From: Siphonodentalium dalli
Lineage: Eukaryota; Mollusca; Scaphopoda; Gadilida; Siphonodentaliidae
Reading direction: 5' to 3'
NCBI GenBank assembly: GCA_032622095.1
Contig: CP136066.1
Location: forward strand, 11,803,784 to 11,867,783
Length of the DNA stretch: 64,000 nucleotides
A program made the position numbers and the translations under genes. This document shows positions 1-14,131 of this stretch, one piece after another. The notes beneath the pieces were generated by a model. The model saw only the letters and a program-made list of their open reading frames with translations. It made no database searches and was not told where the DNA came from. The stretch's first letter is position 1; every line of letters starts with the position of its first letter.

Positions 1-589
1 GGACGTCTCTGTGTGGGTATACGTGTTTTATGTACACACACCCGGACGTCTCTGTGGGGGTATACGTGTTTTAAGTACACACACCCGGACGTCTCTGTGG
101 GGGTATACGTGTTTTATGTACACACACCCGGACGTCACTGTGGGGGTATACGAGTTTTATGTACCACACCCGGACGTCTCTGTGGGGGTATACGTGTTTT
201 ATGTACACACACCCAGACGTCTCTGTGGGGGTATACGTGTTTTATGTACCACACCCGGACGTCTCTGTGGGGGTATACGTGTTGTATGTACCACACCCGG
301 ACGTCTCTGTGGGGGTATACGTGTTTTATGTACCACACCCGGACGTCTCTGTGTGGGTATACGTGTTTTATGTACCACACCCGGACGTCTCTGTGTGGGT
401 ATACGTGTTTTATGTACACCCGGGCGTCTCTGTGGCGGTATACGTGTTGTATGTACCACACCCGGACGTCTCTGTGGGGGTATACGTGTTTTATGTACAC
501 ACACCCGGACGTCTCTGTGGGGGTATACGTGTTTTATGTACACACACCCGGACGTCTCTGTGGGGGTATACGTGTTTTATGTACACACA

Positions 590-3536
590 CCCGGACGTCT
601 CTGTGGGGGTATACGTGTTTTATGTACCACACCCGGACGTCTCTGTGGGGGTATACGTGTTTTATGTACACACACCCGGACGTCTCTGTGGGGGTATACG
701 TGTTTTATGTACACACACCCGGACGTCTCTGTGGGGGTATACGTGTTTCATGTACACACCCGGACGTCTCTGTGGGGGTATACGTGTTTTATGTACACAC
801 ACCCGGACGTCTCTGTGGGGGTATACGTGTTTTATGTACACACACCCGGACGTCTCTGTGGGGGTATACGTGTTTTATGTACCACACCCGGACGTCTCTG
901 TGTGGGTATACGTGTTTTATGTACCACACCCGGACGTCTCTGTGTGGGTATACGTGTTTTATGTACACACCGGACGTCTCTGTGGGGGTATACGTGTTGT
1001 ATGTACCACACCCGGACGTCTCTGTGGGGGTATACGGGTTTTATGTACCACACCGGGCGTCTCTGTGGGGGTATACGTGTTTCATGTACACACACCGGAC
1101 GTCTCTGTGGGGGTATACGTGTTTTATGTACACACACCCGGACGTCTCTGTGGGGGTATACGTGTTGTATGTACCACACCCGGACGTCTCTGTGTGGGTA
1201 TACGTGTTTTATGTACACACACCCGGGCGTCTCTGTGGGGGTATACGTGTTTTATGTACACACACCCGGACGTCTCTGTGGGGGTATACGTGTTTTATGT
1301 ACACACACCCGGACGTCTCTGTGGGGGTATACGTGTTTTATGTACCACACCCGGACGTCTCTGTGGGGGTATACGTGTTTTATGTACACACCCGGACGTC
1401 TCTGTGGGGGTATACGTGTTGTATGTACCACACCCGGACGTCTCTGTGTGGGTATACGTGTTTTATGTACACACACCCGGGCGTCTCTGTGGGGGTATAC
1501 GGGTTTTATGTACCACACCCGGGCGTCTCTGTGGGGGTATACGTGTTTTATGTACACACACCCGGACGTCTCTGTGGGGCTATACGTGTTTTATGTACAC
1601 ACCCGGACGTCTCTGTGGGGGTATACGTGTTTTATGTACACACACCCGGGCGTCTCTGTGGGGGTATACGGGTTTTATGTACCACACCCGGGCGTCTCTG
1701 TGGGGGTATACGTGTTTTATGTACACACACCCGGACGTCTCTGTGGGGGTATACGTGTTTTATGTACCACACCCGGACGTCTCTGTGGGGGTATACGTGT
1801 TTTATGTACCACACCCGGACGTCTCTGTGGGGGTATACGTGTTTTATGTACCACACCCGGACGTCTCTGTGGGGGTATACGTGTTTTATGTACCACACCC
1901 CGGACGTCTCTGTGTGGGTATACGTGTTTTATGTACACACACCCGGACGTCTCTGTGGGGGTATACGTGTTTTATGTACCACACCCGGACGTCTCTGTGG
2001 GGGTATACGTGTTTTATGTACCACACCCGGACGTCTCTGTGGGGGTATACGTGTTTTATGTACACACACCCGGACGTCTCTGTGGGGGTATACGTGTTTT
2101 ATGTACACACACCCGGACGTCTCTGTGGGGGTATACGTGTTTCATGTACACACCCGGACGTCTCTGTGGGGGTATACGTGTTTTATGTACACACACCCGG
2201 ACGTCTCTGTGGGGGTATACGTGTTTTATGTACACACACCCGGACGTCTCTGTGGGGGTATACGTGTTTTATGTACCACACCCGGACGTCTCTGTGTGGG
2301 TATACGTGTTTTATGTACCACACCCGGACGTCTCTGTGTGGGTATACGTGTTTTATGTACACACCGGACGTCTCTGTGGGGGTATACGTGTTGTATGTAC
2401 CACACCCGGACGTCTCTGTGGGGGTATACGGGTTTTATGTACCACACCGGGCGTCTCTGTGTGGGTATACGTGTTTTATGTACACACCGGACGTCTCTGT
2501 GGGGGTATACGTGTTGTATGTACCACACCCGGACGTCTCTGTGGGGGTATACGGGTTTTATGTACCACACCCGGACGTCTCTGTGGGGGTATACGTGTTT
2601 CATGTACACACCCGGACGTCTCTGTGGGGGTATACGTGTTTTATGTACACACACCCGGACGTCTCTGTGGGGGTATACGTGTTGTATGTACCACACCCGG
2701 ACGTCTCTGTGTGGGTATACGTGTTTTATGTACACACACCCGGGCGTCTCTGTGGGGGTATACGTGTTTTATGTACACACACCCGGACGTCTCTGTGGGG
2801 GTATACGTGTTTTATGTACACACACCCGGACGTCTCTGTGGGGGTATACGTGTTTTATGTACCACACCCGGACGTCTCTGTGGGGGTATACGTGTTTTAT
2901 GTACACACCCGGACGTCTCTGTGGGGGTATACGTGTTGTATGTACCACACCCGGACGTCTCTGTGTGGGTATACGTGTTTTATGTACACACACCCGGGCG
3001 TCTCTGTGGGGGTATACGGGTTTTATGTACCACACCCGGGCGTCTCTGTGGGGGTATACGTGTTTTATGTACACACACCCGGACGTCTCTGTGGGGCTAT
3101 ACGTGTTTTATGTACACACCCGGACGTCTCTGTGGGGGTATACGTGTTTTATGTACACACACCCGGGCGTCTCTGTGGGGGTATACGGGTTTTATGTACC
3201 ACACCCGGGCGTCTCTGTGGGGGTATACGTGTTTTATGTACACACACCCGGACGTCTCTGTGGGGGTATACGTGTTTTATGTACCACACCCGGACGTCTC
3301 TGTGGGGGTATACGTGTTTTATGTACCACACCCGGACGTCTCTGTGGGGGTATACGTGTTTTATGTACCACACCCGGACGTCTCTGTGGGGGTATACGTG
3401 TTTTATGTACCACACCCCGGACGTCTCTGTGTGGGTATACGTGTTTTATGTACACACACCCGGACGTCTCTGTGGGGGTATACGTGTTTTATGTACCACA
3501 CCCGGACGTCTCTGTGGGGGTATACGTGTTTTATGT
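590..3536 (+). repeat. Higher-order tandem duplication, ~1.4-1.5 kb
   Basis: A block of about 34-36 units is present twice in tandem, roughly 590-2019 and 1984-3536. Rare markers recur at fixed offsets. GTTTCATG lies at about 747 and 2141, an offset of 1394. GGGGCTATACG lies at about 1578 and 3095, an offset of 1517, and the ordered GTATACGGG variants (for example near 1499/3016 and 1668/3185) share that offset. The 123-bp difference is a three-unit internal expansion in the second copy at about 2455-2577, where the order TACACACCGG, GTTGTATG, TACGGG is repeated. The right part of the pair, 1252-1938 against 2769-3455, appears identical wherever I compared it. Confidence 0.9.
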
Positions 3537-6500
3537 ACACACACCCGGACGTCTCTGTGGGGGTATACGTGTTTTATGTACACACCCGGACGTCTCTGTG
3601 GGGGTATACGTGTTTTATGTACCACACCCGGACGTCTCTGTGGGGGTATACGTGTTTTATGTACCACACCTGGACGTCTCTGTGGGGGTATACGTGTTTT
3701 ATGTACACACACCCGGACGTCTCTGTGTGGGTATACGTGTTTTATGTACACACACCCGGACGTCTCTGTGGGGGTATACGTGTTTTATGTACACACACCC
3801 GGACGTCTCTGTGTGGGTATACGTGTTTTATGTACACACACCCGGACGTCTCTGTGGGGGTATACGTGTTTTATGTACACACACCCGGACGTCTCTGTGG
3901 GGGTATACGTGTTTTATGTACACACACCCGGACGTCTCTGTGGGGGTATACGTGTTTTATGAACACACACCCGGACGTCTCTGTGGGGGTATACGTGTTT
4001 TATGTACCACACCCGGACGTCTCTGTGTGGGTATACGTGTTTTATGTACCACACCCGGACGTCTCTGTGGGGGTATACGTGTTATATGTACACACACCCG
4101 GACGTCTCTGTGTGGGTATACGTGTTTTATGTACACACACCCGGACGTCTCTGTTGGGGGTATACGTGTTTTATGTACACACACCCGGACGTCTCTGTGG
4201 GGGTATACGTGTTTTATGTACCACACCCGGACGTCTATGTGGGGGTATACGTGTTTTATGTACACACACCCGGACGTCTCTGTGGGGGTATACGTGTTTT
4301 ATGTACACACACCCGGACGTCTCTGTGGGGGTATACGTGTTTTATGTACCACACCCGGACGTCTATGTGGGGGTATACGTGTTTTATGTACACACACCCG
4401 GACGTCTCTGTGGGGGTATACGTGTTTTATGTACACACACCCGGACGTCTCTGTGGGGGTATACGTGTTTTATGTACACACACCCGGACGTCTCTGTGGG
4501 GGTATACGTGTTTTATGTACACACACCCGGACGTCTCTGTGAGGGTATACGTGTTTTATGTACCACACCCGGGCGTCTCTGTGGGGGTATACGTGTTTTA
4601 TGTACACACCCGGACGTCTCTGTGGGGGTATACGTGTTTTATGTACACACACCCGGACGTCTCTGTGAGGGTATACGTGTTTTATGTACCACACCCGGGC
4701 GTCTCTGTGGGGGTATACGTGTTTTATTTACCACACCCGGACGTCTCTGTGGGGGTATACGTGTTTTATGTACCACACCCGGACGTCTCTGTGGGGGTAT
4801 ACGTGTTTTATGTACCACACCCGGGCGTCTCTGTGGGGGTATACGTGTTTTATGTACACACCCGGACGTCTCTGTGGGGGTATACGTGTTTTATGTACAC
4901 ACACCCGGACGTCTCTGTGGGGGTATACGTGTTTTATGTACACACCCGGACGTCTCTGTGGGGGTATACGTGTTTTATGTACACACACCCGGACGTCTCT
5001 GTGGGGGTATACGTGTTTTATGTACACACACCCGGACGTCTCTGTGGGGGTATACGTGTTTTATGTACACACCCGGACGTCTCTGTGGGGGTATACGTGT
5101 TTTATGTACACACACCCGGACGTCTCTGTGAGGGTATACGTGTTTTATGTACACACCCGGACGTCTCTGTGGGGGTATACGTGTTTTATGTACACACACC
5201 CGGACGTCTCTGTGGGGGTATACGTGTTTTATGTACCACACCCGGACGTCTCTGTGGGGGTATACGTGTTTTATGTACACACACCCGGACGTCTCTGTGG
5301 AGGTATACGTGTTTTATGTACACACACCCGGACGTCTCTGTGGGGGTATACGTGTTTTATGTACACACACCCGGATGTCTCTGTGGGGGTATACGTGTTT
5401 TATGTACACACACCCGGACGTCTCTGTGGGGGTATACGTGTTTTATGTACCACGCCCGGACGTCTCTGTGTGGGTATACGTGTTTTATGTACACACCCGG
5501 ACGTCTCTGTGGGGTATACGTGTTTTATGTACCACACCCGGACGTCTCTGTGTGGGTATACGTGTTTTATGTACACACCCGGACGTCTCTGTGGGGGTAT
5601 ACGTGTTTTATGTACACACACCCGGACGTCTCTGTGGGGGTATACGTGTTTTATGTACACACACCCGGACGTCTCTGTGGGGGTATACGTGTTTTATGTA
5701 CACACCCGGACGTCTCTGTGGGGGTATACGTGTTTTATGTACCACACCCGGACGTCTCTGTGGGGGTATACGTGTTTTATGTACACACACCCGGACGTCT
5801 CTGTGGGGGTATACGTGTTTTATGTACCACACCTGGACGTCTCTGTGGGGGTATACGTGTTTTATGTACCACACCCGGACGTCTCTGTGGGGGTATACGT
5901 GTTTTATGTACACACACCTGGACGTCTCTGTGGGGGTATACGTGTTTTATGTACACACCCGGACGTCTCTGTGGGGGTATACGTGTTTTATGTACACACA
6001 CCCGGACGTCTCTGTGGGGGTATACGTGTTTTATGTACCACACCCGGACGTCTCTGTGTGGGTATACGTGTTTTATGTACCACACCTGGACGTCTCTGTG
6101 GGGGTATACGTGTTTTATGTACCACACCCGGACGTCTCTGTGGGGGTATACGTGTTTTATGTACCACACCCGGACGTCTCTGTGGGGGTATACGTGTTTT
6201 ATGTACACACACCCGGACGTCTCTGTGGGGGTATACGTGTTTTATGTACCACACCCGGACGTCTCTGTGGGGGTATACGTGTTTTATGTACCACACCCGG
6301 ACGTCTCTGTGGGGGTATACGTGTTTTATGTACCACACCCGGACGTCTCTGTGGGGGTATACGTGTTTTATGTACCACACCCCGGACGTCTCTGTGGGGG
6401 TATACGTGTTTTATGTACACACACCCGGACGTCTCTGTGGGGGTATACGTGTTTTATGTACCACACCTGGACGTCTCTGTGGGGGTATACGTGTTTTATG

Positions 6501-8250
6501 TACACACACCCGGACGTCTCTGTGGGGGTATACGTGTTTTATGTACCACACCCGGACGTCTCTGTGGGGGTATACGTGTTTTATGTACACACACCCGGAC
6601 GTCTCTGTGTGGGTATACGTGTTTTATGTACACACCCCGGACGTCTCTGTGGGGGTATACGTGTTTTATGTACACATCCGGACGTCTCTGTGGGGGTATA
6701 CGTGTTTTATGTACACACCCGGACGTCTCTGTGTGGGTATACGTGTTTTATGTACCACACCCGGACGTCTCTGTGGGGGTATACGTGTTTTATGTACACA
6801 TCCGGACGTCTCTGTGGGGGTATACGTGTTTTATGTACACACACCCGGACGTCTCTGTGGGGGTATACGTGTTTTATGTACACACCCGGACGTCTCTGTG
6901 TGGGTATACGTGTTTTATGTACCACACCCGGACGTCTCTGTGGGGGTATACGTGTTTTATGTACCACACCTGGACGTCTCTGTGGGGGTATACGTGTTTT
7001 ATGTACACACACCCGGACGTCTCTGTGGGGGTATACGTGTTTTATGTACACACCCGGACGTCTCTGTGTGGGTATACGTGTTTTATGTACACACCCGGAC
7101 GTCTCTGTGGGGGTATACGTGTTTTATGTACACACCCGGACGTCTCTGTGTGGGTATACGTGTTTTATGTACACACCCGGACGTCTCTGTGGGGGTATAC
7201 GTGTTTTATGTACACACCCGGACGTCTCTGTGGGGGTATACGTGTTTTATGTACACACCCGGGCGTCTCTGTGGGGGTATACGTGTTTTATGTACCACAC
7301 CCGGACGTCTCTGTGGGGGTATACGTGTTTTATGTACACACACCCGGACGTCTCTGTGGGGGTATACGTGTTTTATGTACCACACCTGGACGTCTCTGTG
7401 GGGGTATACGTGTTTTATGTACACACCCGGACGTCTCTGTGGGGGTATACGTGTTTTATGTACACACACCCGGACGTCTCTGTGGGGGTATACGTGTTTT
7501 ATGTACCACACCTGGACGTCTCTGTGGGGGTATACGTGTTTTATGTACACACCGGACGTCTCTCTGGGGGTATACGTGTTTTATGTACCACACCCGGACG
7601 TCTCTGTGGGGGTATACGTGTTTTATGTACACACCCGGACGTCTCTGTGGAGGTATACGTGTTTTATGTACACACCGGACGTCTCTCTGGGGGTATACGT
7701 GTTTTATGTACACACACCCGGACGTCTCCGTGGGGGTATACGTGTTTTATGTACACACCCGGACGTCTCTGTGGGGGTATACGTGTTTTATGTACCACAC
7801 CCGGACGTCTCTGTGGGGGTATACGTGTTTTATGTACACACACCCGGACGTCTCTGTGTGGGTATACGTGTTTTATGTACTACACCCGGACGTCTCTGTG
7901 GGGGTATACGTGTTTTATGTACCACACCCGGACGTCTCTGTGGGGGTATACGTGTTTTATGTACACACCCGGACGTCTCTGTGTGGGTATACGTGTTTTA
8001 TGTACCACACCCGGACGTCTCTGTGGGGGTATACGTGTTTTATGTACACAACCGGACGTCTCTGTGTGGGTATACGTGTTTTATGTACTACACCCGGACG
8101 TCTCTGTGGGGGTATACGTGTTTTATGTACACACACCCGGACGTCTCTGTGTGGGTATACGTGTTTTATGTACACACCCCGGACGTCTCTGTGGGGGTAT
8201 ACGTGTTTTATGTACCACACCCGGACGTCTCTGTGGGGGTATACGTGTTT

Positions 8251-9100
8251 TATGTACACACCCGGACGTCTCTGTGGAGGTATACGTGTTTTATGCACAC
8301 ACCCGGACGTCTCTCTGGGGGTATACGTGTGTTATGTACACACACCCGGACGACTCTGTGTGGGTATACGTGTTTTATGTACACACCCGGACGTCTCTGT
8401 GGGGGTATACGTGTTTTATGTACACACCCGGGTTTGGTGGGGGTATACGTGTTTTATGTACACACACCCGGACGTCTCTGTGGGGGTATACGTGTTTTAT
8501 GAACACACACCCGGACGTCTCTGTGGGGGTATACGTGTACACACCCGGACGTCTCTGTGGGAGTATACGTGTTTTATGTACCACACCCGGACGTCTCTGT
8601 GGGGGTATACGTGTTTTATGCACACACCCGGACGTCTCTCTGGGGGTATACGTGTGTTATGTACACACACCCGGACGACTCTGTGTGGGTATACGTGTTT
8701 TATGTACACACCCGGACGTCTCTGTGGAGGTATACGTGTTTTATGCACACACCCGGACGTCTCTCTGGGGGTATACGTGTGTTATGTACACACACCCGGA
8801 CGACTCTGTGTGGGTATACGTGTTTTATGTACACACCCGGACGTCTCTGTGGGGGTATACGTGTTTTATGTACACACCCGGGTTTGGTGGGGGTATACGT
8901 GTTTTATGTACACACACCCGGACGTCTCTGTGGGGGTATACGTGTTTTATGAACACACACCCGGACGTCTCTGTGGGGGTATACGTGTACACACCCGGAC
9001 GTCTCTGTGGGAGTATACGTGTTTTATGTACCACACCCGGACGTCTCTGTGGGGGTATACGTGTTTTATGTACACACCCGGACGTCTCTGTGGGGGTATA
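8251..9100 (+). repeat. 450-bp exact tandem duplication with rare markers
   Basis: Two adjacent copies about 450 bp apart carry the same ordered set of unusual units. ATGCACAC lies at about 8293 and 8743. CGACTCTGTG follows at about 8350 and 8800. The GTTTGG block lies at 8431 and 8881. ATGAACAC lies at about 8499 and 8949. GTATACGTGTACACACC, a unit that has lost TTTTATG, lies at about 8530 and 8980. A partial third ATGCAC / CTCTCTGGGG / CGACTCTG set lies at about 8618-8690 and another at about 9616-9680. The order and spacing show block duplication rather than independent mutation. Confidence 0.93.
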
Positions 9101-10919
9101 CGTGTTTTATGTACACACACCCGGACGTCTCTGTGGGAGTATACGTGTTTTATGTACACACACCCGGGCGTCTCTGTGGGGGTATACGTGTTTTATGTAC
9201 CACACCTGGACGTCTCTGTGGGGGTATACGTGTTTTATGTACACACACCCGGACGTCTCTGTGTGGGTATACGTGTTTTATGTACACACACCCGGTCGTC
9301 TCTGTGGGGGTATACGTGTTTTATGTACACACCCGGACGTCTCTGTGGGGGTATACGTGTTTTATGTACACACACCCGGACGTCTCTGTGGGGGTATACG
9401 TGTTTTATGTACCACACCCGGACGTCTCTGTGGGGGTATACGTGTTTTATGTACACACACCCGGACGTCTCTGTGGGGGTATACGTGTTTTATGTTCACA
9501 CCCGGACGTCTCTGTGGGGGTATACGTGTGTTATGTACACACACACGGACGTCTCTGTGGGGGTATACGTGTTTTATGTACACACCCGGACGTCTCTGTG
9601 GAGGTATACGTGTTTTATGCACACACCCGGACGTCTCTCTGGGGGTATACGTGTGTTATGTACACACACCCGGACGACTCTGTGGGGGTATACGTGTTTT
9701 ATGTACACACCCGGACGTCTCTGTGGGGGTATACGTGTTTTATGTACACACCCGGGTTTGGTGGGGGTATACGTGTTTTATGTACCACACCCGGACGTCT
9801 CTGTGGGGGTATACGTGTTTTATGTACACACCCGGACGTCTCTGTGGGGGTATACGTGTTTTATGTACCACACCCGGACGTCTCTGTGTGGGTATACGTG
9901 TTGTATGTACACACACCCGGACGTCTCTGTGGGGGTATACGTGTTTTATGTACACACACCCGGACGTCTCTGTGTGGGTATACGTGTTTTATGTACACAC
10001 ACCCGGACGTCTCTGTGGGGTATACGTGTTTTATGTACCACACCCGGACGTCTCTGTGGGGGTATACGTGTTTTATGTACCACACCCGGACGTCTCTGTG
10101 GGGGTATACGTGTTTTATGTACACACACCCGGACGTCTCTGTGGGGATATACGTGTTTTATGTACCACACCCGGACGTCTCTGTGGGGGTATACGTGTTT
10201 TATGTACACACACCCGGACGTCTCTGTGGGGGTATACGTGTTTTATGTACACACCCGGACGTCTCTGTGGGGGTATACGTGTTATATGTACCACACCCGG
10301 ACGTCTATGTGGGGGTATACGTGTTTTATGTACCACACCCGGACGTCTCTGTGGGGGTATACGTGTTTTATGTACCACACCCGGACGTCTCAGTGGGGGT
10401 ATACGTGTTTTATGTACCACACCCGGACGTCTCTGTGAGGGTATACGTGTTTTATGTACACACACCCGGACGTCTCTGTGGGGGTATACGTGTTTTATGT
10501 ACACACACCCGGACGTCTCTGTGGGGGTATACGTGTTTTATGTACACACACCCGGACGTCTCTGTGGGGGTATACGTGTTTTATGTACACACCCGGACGT
10601 CTCTGTGGGGGTATACGTGTTTTATGTACACACACCCGGACGTCTCTGTGGGGGTATACGTGTTTTATGTACCACACCCGGACGTCTCTGTGGGGGTATA
10701 CGTGTTTTATGTACACACACCCGGACGTCTCTGTGGGGGTATACGTGTTTTATGTACACACCGGACGTCTCTGTGGGGGTATACGTGTTTTATGTACACA
10801 CACCCGGACGTCTCTGTGGGGGTATACGTGTTTTATGTACACACACCCGGACGTCTCTGTGGGGGTATACGTGTTTTATGTACACACACCCGGACGTCTC
10901 TGTGGGGGTATACGTGTTT

Positions 10920-11640
10920 TATGTACACACCCGGAGACGTCTCTGTGGGGGTATACGTGTTTTATGTACACACCCGGACGTCTCTGTGGGGGTATACGTG
11001 TTTTATGTACACACCCGGACGTCTCTGTGGGGGTATACCAGTGTTATGTACACACACCCGGACGTCTCTGTGGGGGTATACGTGTTTTATGTACCACACC
11101 CGGACGTCTCTGTGGGGGTATACGTGTTTTATGTACCACACCCGGACGTCTCTGTGGGGGTATACGTGTTTTATGTACCACACCCGGACGTCTCTGTGGG
11201 GGTATACGTGTTTTATGTACACACACCCGGACGTCTCTGTGTGGGTATACGTGTTTTATGTACACACACCCGGACGTCTCTGTGGGGGTATACGTGTTTT
11301 ATGTACACACACCCGGACGTCTCTGTGGGGGTATACGTGTTTTATGTACACACACCCGGACGTCTCTGTGGGGGTATACGTGTTTTATGTACCACACCCG
11401 GACGTCTCTGTGGGGGTATACGTGTTTTATGTACACACACCCGGACGTCTCTGTGGGGGTATACGTGTTTTATGTACCACACCCGGACGTCTCTGTGGGG
11501 GTATACATGTTTTATGTACACACACCCGGACGTCTCTGTGGGGGTATACGTGTTTTATGTACCACACCCGGACGTCTCTGTGGGGGTATACGTGTTTTAT
11601 GTACACACACCCGGACGTCTCTGTGGGGGTATACGTGTTT
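10920..11640 (+). repeat. Block shared with array 2 (copy at ~24825-25715)
   Basis: The rare unit with an inserted GA (CCGGAGACG, about 10931) and the rare GTATACCAGTGTTATG unit (about 11036) occur in the same order at about 24835 and 24940, an offset of 13904. After a four-unit (169-bp) insertion in the array 2 copy the match continues at offset 14073. A TGTGGG unit lies at 11241 against 25314 and a GTATACATG unit at about 11506 against 25579. The partner lies on the far side of spacer 1. This is a within-satellite segment, not a gene. Confidence 0.85.
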
Positions 11641-14131
11641 TATGTACACACACCCGGACGTCTCTGTGGGGGTATACGTGTTTTATGTACACACATCCGG
11701 ACGTCTCTGTGGGGGTATACGTGTTTTATGTACCACACCCGGACGTCTCTGTTGGGGTATACATGTTTTATGTACACACACCCGGGCGTCTCTGTGGGGG
11801 TATACGTGTTTTATGTACACACACCCGGGCGTCTCTGTGGGGGTATACGTGTTTTATGTACACACCCGGACGTCTCTGTGGGGGTATACGTGTTTTATGT
11901 ACACACACCCAGACGTCTCTGTGGGGGTATACGTGTTTTATGTACACACACCCGGACGTCTCTGTGGGGGTATACGTGTTTTATGTACACACCCGGACGT
12001 CTCTGTGGGGGTATACGTGTTTTATGTACCACACCCTGACGTCTCTGTGGGGGTATACGTGTTTTATGTACACACACCCGGACGTCTCTGTGGGGGTATA
12101 CGTGTTTTGTGTACCACACCCGGACGTCTCTGTGGGGGTATACGTGTTTTATGTACACACACCCGGACGTCTCTGTGGGGGTATACGTGTGTTATGTACC
12201 ACACCCGGGCGTCTCTGTGGGGGTATACGTGTGTTATGTACCACACCCGGACGTCTCTGTGTGGGTATACGTGTTTTATGTACACACACCCGGGCGTCTC
12301 TGTGGGGGTATACGTGTTTTATGTACACACTCCCGGACGTCTCTGTGTGGGTATACGTGTTTTATGTACACACCCGGACGTCTCTGTGGGGGTATACGTG
12401 TTTTATGTACACACCCGGACGTCTCTGTGGGGGTATACGTGTTTTATGTACACACACCCGGACGTCTCTGTGGGGGTATACGTGTTTTATGTACACACAC
12501 CCGGACGTCTCTGTGGGGGTATACGTGTTGTATGTACCACACCCGGACGTCTCTGTGGGGGTATACGTGTTTTATGTACCACACCCGGACGTCTCTGTGG
12601 GGGTATACGTGTTTTATGTACACACCCGGACGTCTCTGTGGGGGTATACGTGTTTTATGTACACACACCCGGACGTATCTGTGTGGGTATACGTGTTTTA
12701 TGTACACACACCCGGACGTCTCTGTGGGGGTATACGTGTTTTATGTACACACACCCGGACGTCTCTGTGGGGGTATACGTGTTTTATGTACACACCCGGA
12801 CGTCTCTGTGGGGGTATACGTGTTTTATGTACACACACCCGGACGTCTCTGTGGGGGTATACGTGTTTTATGTACACACACCCGGACGTCTCTGTGGGGG
12901 TATACGTGTTTTATGTACACACACCCGGACGTCTCTGTGGGGGTATACGTGTTTTATGTACACACACCCGGACGTCTCTGTGTGGGTATACGTGTGTTAT
13001 GTACACACCCGGACGTCTCTGTGGGGGTATACGTGTTTTATGTACACACCCGGACGTCTCTGTGGGGGTATACGTGTTTTATGTACACACACCCGGACGT
13101 CTATGTGGGGGTATACGTGTGTTATGTACACACACCCGGACGTCTCTGTGGGGTTATACGTGTTTTATGTACACACACCCGGACGTCTATGTGGGGGTAT
13201 ACGTGTTTTATGTACACACCCGGACGTCTCTGTGGGGGTATACGTGTTTTATGTACACACCCGGACGTCTCTGTGGGGGTATACGTGTTTTATGTACCAC
13301 ACCCGGACGTCTCTGTGGGGTATACGTGTTTTATGTACCACACCCAGACGTCTCTGTGGGGGTATACGTGTTTTATGTACACACCCGGACGTCTCTGTGG
13401 GGGTATACGTGTTTTATGTACACACACCGGACGTCTCTGTGGGGGTATACGTGTTTTATGTACACACACCCGGACGTCTCTGTGGGGGTATACGTGTTTT
13501 ATGTACACACACCCGGACGTCTCTGTGGGGGTATACGTGTTTTATGTACCACACCCGGACGTCTATGTGGGGGTATACGTGTCTTATGTACCACACTCCC
13601 GGACGTCTCTGTGTGGGTATACGTGTTGTATGTACACACACCCGGACGTCTCTGTGGGGGTATACGTGTTTTATGTACACACACCCGGACGTCTCTGTGG
13701 GGGTATACGTGTTTTATGTACACACACCCGGACGTCTCTGTGTGGGTATACGTGTTTTATGTACACACACCCGGACGTCTCTGTGTGGGTATACGTGTTG
13801 TATGTACACACACCCGGACGTCTCTGTGGGGGTATACGTGTTTTATGTACACACACCCGGACGTCTCTGTGGGGGTATACGTGTTTTATGTACCACACCC
13901 GGACGTCTCTGTGTGGGTATACGTGTTTTATGTACACACACCCGGACGTCTCTGTGGGGGTATACGTGTTTTATGTACCACACCCGGACGTCTCTGTGGG
14001 GGTATACGTGTTTTATGTACACACACCCGGACGTCTCTGTGGGGGTATACGTGTTTTATGTACCACACCCGGACGTCTCTGTGGGGGGTATACGTGTTTT
14101 ATGTACCACACCCGGACGTCTATGTTTTTAT

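Larger units (their letters stand above)
1..14131 (+). repeat. Satellite array 1, ~42-bp unit
   Basis: Uninterrupted head-to-tail array of about 330 units, all in one orientation. Each unit carries GGACGTCTCTG, then TGGGGGTATACG, then TGTTTTATGTAC, then a CA-rich linker of 5-8 bp, so units are 40-43 bp long. The commonest substitution changes TGGGGG to TGTGGG. Other recurrent changes are CCGGGCGTC for CCGGACGTC, GTTGTATG or GTTTCATG for GTTTTATG, and TACGGGTTTT, which is concentrated in the first 3.3 kb. The array begins before base 1. Its last unit degenerates at about 14117-14131, where GTCTATGT is followed directly by TTTATGTG and then non-repetitive DNA. Nothing indicates coding: mixed 41/42/43-bp units rotate the reading frame every few units, and all three plus frames are open only because the unit has no stop triplet. 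No known satellite family is recognised. Confidence 0.97.

Noticed and set aside
135-500. Many short minus-strand open frames with MYIKHVYPHRDVRV or VHKTRIPPQRRPGV repeats
   Set aside because: Two minus frames are free of stops within a unit and the third has TAA in every unit, so frames run until a linker change shifts them. They mirror the satellite and have no coding evidence.
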